Shown here piece by piece: positions 1 to 5,488 of a stretch of DNA of 6,189 nucleotides. The notes under the pieces are model-generated. The model did no database searches. It was not told the DNA's origin and saw only the letters and a program-made list of their open reading frames with translations. Numbering within the stretch: the stretch's first letter is position 1; each line of letters opens with the position of its first letter. Source of the DNA: an uncultured Collinsella sp. (lineage in GTDB: Bacteria > Actinomycetota > Coriobacteriia > Coriobacteriales > Coriobacteriaceae); contig USHS01000082.1 in NCBI GenBank assembly GCA_900554585.1, forward strand, positions 1 to 6,189. Direction: 5' to 3'. The position numbers and the translations under genes were made by a program.

Positions 1-1020
1 GGCCTTGAGACCGCGGGTCGAAAGATAGAACAGCGTGGGGTCTGCCATCGAAACGCCCGAGGTCGCCGCAACAAGCTTATGGGCAACACGGCAAACGGCG
101 CCCTTAGCAGGCATATCTGCCCACTCCGTTCCCAAAAACGTCGTGAAATCCATATTGACGCGACCGGCCACGCGACGGAGACCATCGGCATCCAAGCGCG
201 CCAAATCAAACACGATAAGGTCCAAGAACCAGGTAATCAGCTCTCCGGGGCACAGGTCCAAAAGGCCGTAGGCCGCCCAGTCTTCCATAACTTCCTCGAG
301 CATCCTCATGTGTGCGTCGAGCTTTTTGGCGCGCGCCTCGGCACTGTTGAACTCGTGCGTCGCCGATTCGCTCTCCATCACGTAGTGGTAGAACCTGACC
401 GGCATGACGACGGTCTTTGAGGCCAGCGCGTAAGCTGCAAACTGGAACACAACGTCCTCGCCCAAGGCCAAGCCGGGGGCAAAACGTATGCCCTCGCGAT
501 TGAGCAGCTCGCGCGAAAAAGCCGCGCGGCACGCATAGGGCTGTGCGTTTGCGTGGAACAGCAACTGGGGATCACGGGCGCCAAAAGTGCCCGCCTTGGG
601 GCTCATGAGTTGCTGGACCCGCTTGGGCGCGGCGTCGGACGGCTCGCAAACGCCGCCAAAAACGGCGACCTCGGCATCTGCAGACTCCATGGCATGCAGC
701 ACGCACTCGACCGTCTGGGCGTCGATGTAATCGTCGGCGTCCACAAAAAAGACGGTCTCGCCCTCGGCGGCATCGATTCCGGCATTTCGAGCGCACGAGA
801 CGCCCGCGTTTTCCTGGTCAATCACCAGCACACGGTCGTCGGTCTGCGCAATTTGACGCAAGACGCCCAGCGAATCGTCAGCCGAACCGTCGTTGACGCA
901 GACAACCTGAATCGAGCGCTCAGACTGGGCCAGCAGCGAATCGAGACATTGCTGAACCGAGTTTGCAGAGTTGTACACGGGAACGACAATAGTCGCTTTG
1001 GGAATCGAGGCCTCTCCCAT
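1..1020 (-). CDS. Family-2 glycosyltransferase, GT-A fold (3' end outside window)
   Basis: The minus-strand frame from the ATG at 1020-1018 is open to base 1, giving 340 residues without a stop, so the C-terminus lies beyond the left edge. The N-terminal 100 residues are a textbook GT2 domain: the strand TIVVPVYN (10-17), the nucleotide-binding VNDGS (42-46), NAGVSCARN (71-79) and the metal-binding DADD (94-97). GED (187-189) is the likely site of the catalytic base. The remainder (about 190-340) is the helical C-terminal part usual in polysaccharide-cluster GT2 enzymes, without an obvious membrane segment. By family it should move a sugar from a nucleotide-sugar donor to a glycan acceptor on the cytoplasmic face of the membrane; the sugars are unknown. 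It follows the 1027-2130 glycosyltransferase by six bases, in the same frame, so the two are almost certainly co-transcribed. Its own ribosome binding site sits in the end of the upstream gene. Confidence 0.9.
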   Translation of the reverse strand, partial: MGEASIPKATIVVPVYNSANSVQQCLDSLLAQSERSIQVVCVNDGSADDSLGVLRQIAQTDDRVLVIDQENAGVSCARNAGIDAAEGETVFFVDADDYIDAQTVECVLHAMESADAEVAVFGGVCEPSDAAPKRVQQLMSPKAGTFGARDPQLLFHANAQPYACRAAFSRELLNREGIRFAPGLALGEDVVFQFAAYALASKTVVMPVRFYHYVMESESATHEFNSAEARAKKLDAHMRMLEEVMEDWAAYGLLDLCPGELITWFLDLIVFDLARLDADGLRRVAGRVNMDFTTFLGTEWADMPAKGAVCRVAHKLVAATSGVSMADPTLFYLSTRGLKA

Positions 1021-1026
1021 ACCGAC

Positions 1027-2130
1027 CTACCCCCTCAGCGATTCGATGAGGAAGGCGGCGACCACACCAGGGCCTCCAACCGAGGCATAATACTTAGCGC
1101 GCCCCAAGGCACCATCCGTTGCAAAGTGCGGATGCTCGTCAACCCAGCCCTCTGGATCTTTGAGGATGGCAGCGAGATTCGCGCGCTTCCACGGCTTAAG
1201 ATCGTCCAGCGAAAACTCCCCGGCGTCCAAGGCCGCTTGGAACTCCTTGGCCATCTGCACCAGAAACTCCTTATAGAACTCGGGCGACAAGCGAACGTAG
1301 TTCCACATATACGAATCGTACTTAATGAGCTGATTGAACTTGAGCATGCGCGCGACGTCATCACTTGCGTGTTCGCGGGCATATTCCTCTCTGATCCAAC
1401 GCTCAATCTCGGCATACTCGGTATTGACGCAAAAGACCTTAGCCGAAGAATTGACCGAGGAGTTCTCGTTGTCCTGACGATACGAAAGCACGGCATCGTG
1501 CAGGTAAACGGCCTTGTCGGCACACGCAATCACCTTAAAGGCAAACGACGTGTCCTGAAAGGATGCTCCCGGAGTCGGCAGGAACTTGATGCCGTTGCGC
1601 TCAAGAAAATCGCGGCGGTACACGGCCGACCAAATCGACGGCTTTTGCTTAAAGAACTGCGTCGTGTCGCTCGGGTGCACCGGCTTGCCGCAGTCCCTTG
1701 CCTTAAACATCTCGTGCACCGAGCGGCGCTCCTCGGGCTTGGACCAGTAAAAGTCAAAATTCGCCTTCGCAAAGTCGGCGCCATTGCGCTCGGCTGCCGC
1801 CACAAGTTTCTCCAGCGCGTCGGGCGCCATAAAGTCATCGGACTCCAGAATGCCCACGTACTTGCCGCGCGCCATCTCAAGCCCGCGGTTCATGGAGTCG
1901 CCGTAACCGCTATTGGCCTTGTCGATCATCTTCACACGCGCGTCGCGCTCCATGTACTCGCGGATAATCGCCGGCGAGTTGTCGGTAGAGCCGTCGTTGA
2001 TGCAGATGATTTCGATGTCCTCGAGCGTCTGCGCCACGGCGGAATCGAGGCACTCGCGCAGATAGCGCTCAACGTTGTAGATGGGAACAAGCAGCGACAG
2101 GACAGGGCCGCCAGGGGAATTAGTAGACAA
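1027..2130 (-). CDS. Family-2 glycosyltransferase, GT-A fold (TTG start)
   Basis: This 367-residue protein has the GT2 signature in its first 110 residues: LSLLVPIYN (11-19), the nucleotide-binding INDGSTDNS (44-52), SGYGDSMNRG (74-83) and the acidic metal site ESDD (96-99), a variant of the usual DxDD. QD (192-193) stands where most relatives carry ED, so D193 is the likely catalytic base. Residues 210-367 form a charged, probably helical C-terminal region with no transmembrane segment. The start codon is TTG (2130-2128), chosen because AAGGAG lies five bases upstream and no better start is present. By family it is a nucleotide-sugar-dependent glycosyltransferase for a surface polysaccharide, acting in the cytoplasm or at the membrane face; donor and acceptor are unknown. 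It leads a minus-strand operon with the glycosyltransferase at 1-1020 and is divergent from the one at 2443-3462. Confidence 0.93.
   Translation of the reverse strand: MSTNSPGGPVLSLLVPIYNVERYLRECLDSAVAQTLEDIEIICINDGSTDNSPAIIREYMERDARVKMIDKANSGYGDSMNRGLEMARGKYVGILESDDFMAPDALEKLVAAAERNGADFAKANFDFYWSKPEERRSVHEMFKARDCGKPVHPSDTTQFFKQKPSIWSAVYRRDFLERNGIKFLPTPGASFQDTSFAFKVIACADKAVYLHDAVLSYRQDNENSSVNSSAKVFCVNTEYAEIERWIREEYAREHASDDVARMLKFNQLIKYDSYMWNYVRLSPEFYKEFLVQMAKEFQAALDAGEFSLDDLKPWKRANLAAILKDPEGWVDEHPHFATDGALGRAKYYASVGGPGVVAAFLIESLRG
1030..1036 (-). promoter_or_regulatory. Ribosome binding site inside the end of the upstream gene
   Basis: The minus strand reads GAGGGGG, then nine bases, then the ATG at 1020. 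The site is formed by the last codons (AGG GGG) of the preceding glycosyltransferase and abuts its TAG stop. This supports the ATG at 1020 as the start and suggests translational coupling of the two genes. Confidence 0.7.
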
Positions 2131-2135
2131 ATGTG

Positions 2136-2141
2136 CTCCTT
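2136..2141 (-). promoter_or_regulatory. Ribosome binding site that fixes a TTG start
   Basis: AAGGAG on the minus strand is separated by CACAT from the TTG at 2130-2128. It is a near-consensus site and is the reason for accepting the non-ATG start of the 367-residue glycosyltransferase. Confidence 0.7.
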
Positions 2142-2179
2142 AGGAAATACCTGCCGTTAATGGTATCAAAGGGTCGTCC

Positions 2180-2191
2180 CGCCCGCGGGCG
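2180..2191. repeat. 12-bp perfect palindrome in the divergent promoter region
   Basis: Bases 2180-2191 read CGCCCGCGGGCG, identical to their reverse complement. The palindrome lies between the two divergently transcribed glycosyltransferase units and touches the A/T-rich -10 region at 2192-2201. It could be a repressor or activator site. In RNA it would need a very tight loop, so a DNA operator is more likely than a hairpin. In G/C-rich DNA such a word can also occur by chance. Confidence 0.35.
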
Positions 2192-2193
2192 TT

Positions 2194-2222
2194 TATATAA
2201 TCTATGGAGCCCGCAGAGGCAA
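2194..2222 (-). promoter_or_regulatory. Probable promoter for the minus-strand glycosyltransferase pair
   Basis: On the minus strand a TTGCCT -35-like hexamer (2222-2217) is followed after exactly 17 bases by TATATA (2199-2194). This would start transcription near 2187, within the 2180-2191 palindrome, leaving a leader of about 55 bases before the TTG start. The same A/T-rich stretch reads TATAAT on the plus strand (2196-2201), but without a recognisable plus-strand -35. Assignment is by eye only. Confidence 0.4.
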
Positions 2223-2241
2223 ACCGATACGAAAGGACGTC

Positions 2242-2427
2242 ATGCAGCACAAAGCCGCACGCAACATAGTCATCGAAGCGCTGCGCTTGATCGCGGTCGC
2301 CTCGCCCATGGCAGGTTCCTGCGTTTTATTCAAACCTTACCAACATGGCGCAGCGACCCTTTACAATAGGTGCCGTCCAACGGACGCATTCGATAGCTTC
2401 CGCGCAGCGCTCGCCCGCCGCGCGTGA
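2242..2427 (+). CDS. Possible 61-residue leader ORF, unknown function
   Basis: The ATG at 2242 is preceded by GAAAGGA (2231-2237) at a short four-base spacing. The ORF runs 61 codons to a TGA at 2425-2427. That stop overlaps the Shine-Dalgarno sequence of the galactofuranosyltransferase-like gene, an arrangement that would allow translational coupling. The product is basic and mildly hydrophobic in its first half (IVIEALRLIAVASPMAG), with no recognisable domain, and is not convincing as a signal peptide or membrane helix. About two thirds of its third codon positions are G or C, with the bias strongest in the first 23 codons; I judge this lower than in the neighbouring certain genes. A likely promoter for the next gene lies inside it. 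It may be a leader peptide or a chance ORF; I do not recognise it. Confidence 0.25.
   Translation: MQHKAARNIVIEALRLIAVASPMAGSCVLFKPYQHGAATLYNRCRPTDAFDSFRAALARRA
2362..2367 (+). promoter_or_regulatory. Probable -10 element for the plus-strand glycosyltransferase
   Basis: TACAAT at 2362-2367 sits about 75 bases before the ATG at 2443. Upstream TTACCA (2337-2342) is a weak -35 match at a long 19-base spacing. Transcription would begin near 2374, exactly where a small CGTCC-AAC-GGACG hairpin (2374-2386) could cap the 5' end of the message. The same TACAAT word lies upstream of the 3490-5286 gene. Confidence 0.4.
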
Positions 2428-2432
2428 AAGGA
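2427..2432 (+). promoter_or_regulatory. Ribosome binding site of the GlfT-like gene
   Basis: AAAGGA lies ten bases before the ATG at 2443 and overlaps the TGA (2425-2427) of the possible leader ORF. It supports the ATG at 2443 as the start. Confidence 0.6.
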
Positions 2433-2442
2433 TATATTCCCC

Positions 2443-3462
2443 ATGACTTCCACCCTCCCCTCTCCCATCGAAAAGCTAGCCATCGTCGTCGTCACCTATA
2501 AGCGCCAGGAGCTTCTGGCCAACCTGTTCGACTCCATGACCGAGCTCACGGCAACGCCTTGGCGTATCGTGATCGTCGACAATGAGAATTCGCGCGAGAC
2601 CGAAGCCATGTGCGCCGCATTCAACGAGCGCCTCGCCAACCTGTGGGGCATCGACGCCGATCAGCCCGATACAAAGGGCAGCACCGACCGCGTCATCTAC
2701 GCCCCGCAGCTCGAAAACGGCGGCGGCGCGGGTGGCTTCTCCGCCGGCACCAAATGCGCCTACGACCTGGGCGCACAGTGGTTCTGGGTGATGGACGACG
2801 ACGTGCTCGTCATCCCCGAGGGCATTGAGCGCCTGGCCAAGTGGACGGACCGTTACGACGTCATCCAGGGTTCGCGCCTGGACTTCGACGGTGGCGCCTT
2901 CTTTTGGCAGTACCAGCTCATCCTTTCGCTTGGCATCCCCAACCCCATCGCTAAGTGGGACCTGGGCCCCGAGGGCTACCGCACCATGAACCAGCTGTGC
3001 TTTGAAGGCGGCCTGTTCTCGCGCCGCGTAGTCGACAAAATCGGCCTGCCCGATGCGCGCTTTTTCATCTACGGCGACGATGCCTGCTACGGCTATGTTG
3101 CGAGCCAGCACTTCCCCGCCGCCGTGGTTGCCGACGTGGTGCTCAAGCGCGCCCGCGCCGTCTCTAACTGGGACATCGCCGGCAAACGCCAGCTTAACTC
3201 CACGAGCGACACCAACCGCTACTACATCATGCGCAATCGCGGCTTTTTGGCCCGCTACATGCAGATCTACGGTGACTACCACCCCATGCTGTTCCGCCTG
3301 GGCAACGCCGCGACCTTCTGCAAGGAGTTCATTCGTCTGGCAGCCGTCGACAAGTGCTTTAAGACCGGCATTCCGGCGCTGCGCCGTGGCATGAAAGACG
3401 CTCGCAAGATCATCAAAGATCCCAACTGGAAGCCCATGCCGCCCATGAAGGACGCGGAGTAG
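2443..3462 (+). CDS. GlfT/RfbF-like family-2 glycosyltransferase
   Basis: The 339-residue product opens with the GT-A strand LAIVVVTYKR (12-21) and IVIVDNENS (42-50). It then carries the glycine-rich NGGGAGGFSAG (92-102), the metal-binding WVMDDDV (115-121) and FFIYGDDACYG (207-217), where D212/D213 probably provide the catalytic base. The combination of a Gly-rich loop, MDDD and YGDD is typical of galactofuranosyl- and rhamnosyltransferases (GlfT1/GlfT2, RfbF, WbbL). The length fits a GlfT1-type single catalytic domain; the extra N-terminal domain of GlfT2 is absent. It therefore probably adds galactofuranose or rhamnose to a lipid-linked glycan at the inner face of the membrane, but the exact sugar is an inference. 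The C-terminal 60 residues are basic and may associate with the membrane surface. It is divergent from the other two glycosyltransferases and converges on the AAA-ATPase-like gene, with a 27-base gap. Confidence 0.92.
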   Translation: MTSTLPSPIEKLAIVVVTYKRQELLANLFDSMTELTATPWRIVIVDNENSRETEAMCAAFNERLANLWGIDADQPDTKGSTDRVIYAPQLENGGGAGGFSAGTKCAYDLGAQWFWVMDDDVLVIPEGIERLAKWTDRYDVIQGSRLDFDGGAFFWQYQLILSLGIPNPIAKWDLGPEGYRTMNQLCFEGGLFSRRVVDKIGLPDARFFIYGDDACYGYVASQHFPAAVVADVVLKRARAVSNWDIAGKRQLNSTSDTNRYYIMRNRGFLARYMQIYGDYHPMLFRLGNAATFCKEFIRLAAVDKCFKTGIPALRRGMKDARKIIKDPNWKPMPPMKDAE

Positions 3463-3489
3463 CGGGCACCCCCGCAGCATCGCCTGCCC

Positions 3490-5286
3490 CTACAGCCGCT
3501 GGCACACCGCTGCCACATGCTGCCCGTCAAAACCGAATCCCCAGCGCATACGGCCCACACCGGGTCGCGGCACGCGAATCTTGTCGATGCCGTCGCGCTC
3601 TATGTCGAGCAGCGCCTGAACGGCCAGCAGCTCCAGGCCCAGCGCATCCACACCGGGGTCATACATCAAGTTGATTGTTATCAGCGGACGCTCTTCGAGC
3701 ATGCCGATCGTGTCTGCCACGTCAAACACAGAGCCCGTAGGAAAAACCTGAATGTCCCAGCGATTCGCGCCACGCTTTCGCCTCGAGGCAGGATTGGCAT
3801 AGCCCGGCAAGCCAAAGCAGAGCCCCTGCAAGAGCAGGTGATATGGCAGCGGCGCATCTGGGTCGGTCGCACCGATTCCTTCATCCCACAGGATGCGGTC
3901 TAACGCCTGCTTCACCGCATCCTCGTCCCCGCGGCACAACCCGTCGCGAAACGCATCGACGTCTCGAACGACCTCGGCAGCACGCTCAAACCAATCAATA
4001 ATCACCAGACGAAAGGTCTGGCGAAGCTCGTTATTGGGCAACCGCAGAGCACGGGAGCAGCTGTCATGCTCCGGTTCTTCAGTCATATCAGTCGTCAGGA
4101 AACCGGACAGATACAGCGCCGTCCACAGGCCATCATCAGACGAGGCCTCTAGCCCCGCAGCACCCAAACAAAGCGGGACCTCAATGCATCCATGGGCCTC
4201 GAGCAAATTGAACAGAGCCGAAAGGCGGTCAAGATTCCAGTCACAAACTACCCTACTCAGGCAATCGGCATACCCATACAGGTCGGCACGCACAGGCGCC
4301 GTGCAGCCTCGGTCCAGAAAACCGATCACACGCGCCGGACTCGAGCAATAGGTCCTGCCAAACCGATATCCCTCGAGCCATTCACGCGCATCATCCAGGT
4401 ATTCCTCGCGTCCAGCATGACTCAACAGAGCCTCGACCTCGGCATCTGAAAAGCCAAACCATCGGTCACACCACGTCGAGAGCGGCGTCGAAAGACAATA
4501 CGAGCAGCCGTGCGAAGAAAGTGCCGCCTCGGCAGGACCTGGACGCTCCCCCATCAGACACGTCAACCGTAGCGAATGGCCCGCGGTGGCAATAGCGTCG
4601 AACAGTACGCGATCGAGCAGCTCCGCCGGACCGGCGCCGGAAGCGTCCCTCGCGCTCGCACTGGGCGACCACGCCGCGTCGTACCCATCAACGAGCAATA
4701 CAACCTGCTCATCGCAGGCCATCTCCAGCAGCTCAATGAGCAGACCAAGCACCGAGTCAACCTCGGCCTCGCTCGCCACACCACGCGCAACGCGCTCGAT
4801 GTGACGCACCTTATCTCGAGCTAAATCCGGGGCTTCCAAGAGTGCCAGCAGGCGAGCGCATTCGCCCGAAAGAGCATCACGCACGACGCCGACAACAGAG
4901 GCACCACGCCTCGCAGCACCAGAAAAGTCCAGCGATATCACCGGATAGCAGGCGTACTCGTCCCGATAGCGCCCGCCGTCCGCATCCCAAATCTGAGTTT
5001 CGGCAAACGAGATCCGACCGGCGCGACCGACTGCGGGACGCTCCAGAAAAGCCCTGAGCATCGACAAGTTCATGCTCTTGCCAAAACCCTCGGGTCGGCA
5101 GCACACCATAACGGACGCATCGCAATCCAGCATATCGGCAATAAACATGGTCTTGTCGACCAGCGTGCAGCAACCAAGAGCCTCCGCATAGTCGTACATG
5201 CCGATGGGCAAAACCACATCGTCGGTACAGCCGATTAGACGCACGCCAAAGCCGGCAGCGCAACCATTATTTGCCTGTTCAGACAT
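3490..5286 (-). CDS. AAA-ATPase-like / PD-(D/E)XK family protein, catalytically degenerate
   Basis: With a start at 5286 the protein has 598 residues. The order of motifs matches the AAA-ATPase-like family (PF09820 with a C-terminal PD-(D/E)XK domain): LPIGMYDYAE (26-35), VDKT (43-46), a Walker A-like RPEGFGKS (64-71), YPVISLDF (114-121), a Walker B position VVLLVDGYDAAW (195-206), GFSDAEV (278-284), and EWLEGYRFG (302-310), equivalent to the family's WYDGYxFG. The usual LIDEYD is here LVDGYD, so the catalytic glutamate is replaced by glycine. In the C-terminal domain D511 (RWDIQVF) is kept, but the expected ExK strand reads LITINL (535-540). ATP binding may persist while hydrolysis and nuclease activity look lost. 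The protein is cysteine-rich (24 residues). The family's cellular role is not established. The start was chosen because AAGGGG lies nine bases upstream and a -10-like element lies inside the longer alternative (ATG at 5361). Confidence 0.85.
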   Translation of the reverse strand: MSEQANNGCAAGFGVRLIGCTDDVVLPIGMYDYAEALGCCTLVDKTMFIADMLDCDASVMVCCRPEGFGKSMNLSMLRAFLERPAVGRAGRISFAETQIWDADGGRYRDEYACYPVISLDFSGAARRGASVVGVVRDALSGECARLLALLEAPDLARDKVRHIERVARGVASEAEVDSVLGLLIELLEMACDEQVVLLVDGYDAAWSPSASARDASGAGPAELLDRVLFDAIATAGHSLRLTCLMGERPGPAEAALSSHGCSYCLSTPLSTWCDRWFGFSDAEVEALLSHAGREEYLDDAREWLEGYRFGRTYCSSPARVIGFLDRGCTAPVRADLYGYADCLSRVVCDWNLDRLSALFNLLEAHGCIEVPLCLGAAGLEASSDDGLWTALYLSGFLTTDMTEEPEHDSCSRALRLPNNELRQTFRLVIIDWFERAAEVVRDVDAFRDGLCRGDEDAVKQALDRILWDEGIGATDPDAPLPYHLLLQGLCFGLPGYANPASRRKRGANRWDIQVFPTGSVFDVADTIGMLEERPLITINLMYDPGVDALGLELLAVQALLDIERDGIDKIRVPRPGVGRMRWGFGFDGQHVAAVCQRL

Positions 5287-5295
5287 CGCAACGTT

Positions 5296-5301
5296 CCCCT
5301 T
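5296..5301 (-). promoter_or_regulatory. Ribosome binding site that decides the start of the AAA-ATPase-like gene
   Basis: AAGGGG on the minus strand lies nine bases before the ATG at 5286-5284. The in-frame alternatives are ATG at 5361, for which I noted no convincing site, and ATG at 5313, which has none. This favours the 598-residue product over a 623-residue one. Confidence 0.65.
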
Positions 5302-5320
5302 AAATCGCAGCATGATGCCA

Positions 5321-5326
5321 ATTGTA
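5321..5326 (-). promoter_or_regulatory. Probable -10 element for the AAA-ATPase-like gene
   Basis: The minus strand reads TACAAT at 5326-5321, placing the transcript start near 5314 and giving a leader of about 28 bases. I find no good -35 hexamer at 16-18 bases upstream, so the promoter may be weak or activator-dependent. Confidence 0.35.
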
Positions 5327-5420
5327 ATGACCGCCTCGCACGTACTGATGTCGGTGCGCAATCAGATCGGGCAACGGTAGCAACATGGGGTGTGAGGGGG
5401 CATAACTAATCGTTGCACAA

Positions 5421-5453
5421 CAAAACAGGGCCCGATGCAGCAGCACCGGACCC
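5421..5453 (-). terminator. Rho-independent terminator of the wall-anchored protein gene
   Basis: On the minus strand GGGTCCGGTGC (5453-5443) pairs with GCATCGGGCCC (5438-5428) as an 11-bp stem including two G-U pairs, closed by a TGCT loop. It is followed by TGTTTTG (5427-5421). It lies 35 bases past the stop codon at 5489. There is no T-run on the plus-strand side, so it works in the minus direction and insulates the downstream AAA-ATPase-like gene. Confidence 0.85.
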
Positions 5454-5488
5454 CGTCCCGACTCTTTAGCTATCTGACAACCGAGAGG

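Larger units (their letters stand above)
2131..2442. other. Divergent intergenic region
   Basis: These 312 bases separate the minus-strand glycosyltransferase pair from the plus-strand one. They hold, in order, the ribosome binding site for the TTG start, a 12-bp palindrome, an A/T-rich promoter core, a possible 61-codon leader ORF with its own ribosome binding site, an AAGCGC-T-GCGCTT inverted repeat (2276-2288), a TACAAT -10 element, a 5-bp hairpin (CGTCC/GGACG, 2374-2386) near the predicted plus-strand transcript start, and the ribosome binding site of the next gene. I see no tRNA or known riboswitch fold. Confidence 0.6.

Noticed and set aside
553..2160. 535-codon plus-strand open frame spanning both minus-strand glycosyltransferases
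   Set aside because: It is antisense to two proteins with clear GT2 motifs; long shadow frames are expected opposite high-GC genes. Its product shows no motif, and it crosses a gene boundary only because both sense genes share a frame.
2196..2201. Perfect TATAAT on the plus strand as a promoter for the leader ORF
   Set aside because: No recognisable -35 or extended -10 accompanies it, and the same bases fit better as the minus-strand -10 with TTGCCT at 17 bases; it is kept only as part of the divergent-promoter finding.
2476..3480. 334-codon minus-strand open frame opposite the GlfT-like gene
   Set aside because: The plus-strand frame has all the glycosyltransferase motifs and a ribosome binding site; the antisense product is Val/Ala/Gly/His-rich without motifs.
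3462..3489. Hairpin GCGGG-CACC-CCCGC (3462-3475) and a longer GGGCA/TGCCC pairing in the convergent gap, as a bidirectional terminator
   Set aside because: The stem is only five base pairs and there is no T-run on either strand, so it is not a convincing Rho-independent terminator; a Rho-dependent end remains possible.
3517..4824. Several plus-strand open frames opposite the AAA-ATPase-like gene
   Set aside because: They are short, overlap one another in different frames and are arginine/serine/proline-rich, the usual look of shadows; the minus strand carries a continuous family-matching protein.
5287..5361. N-terminal extension of the AAA-ATPase-like protein (25 more residues)
   Set aside because: The ATG at 5286 has AAGGGG at nine bases, while a TACAAT promoter-like element falls inside the extension.
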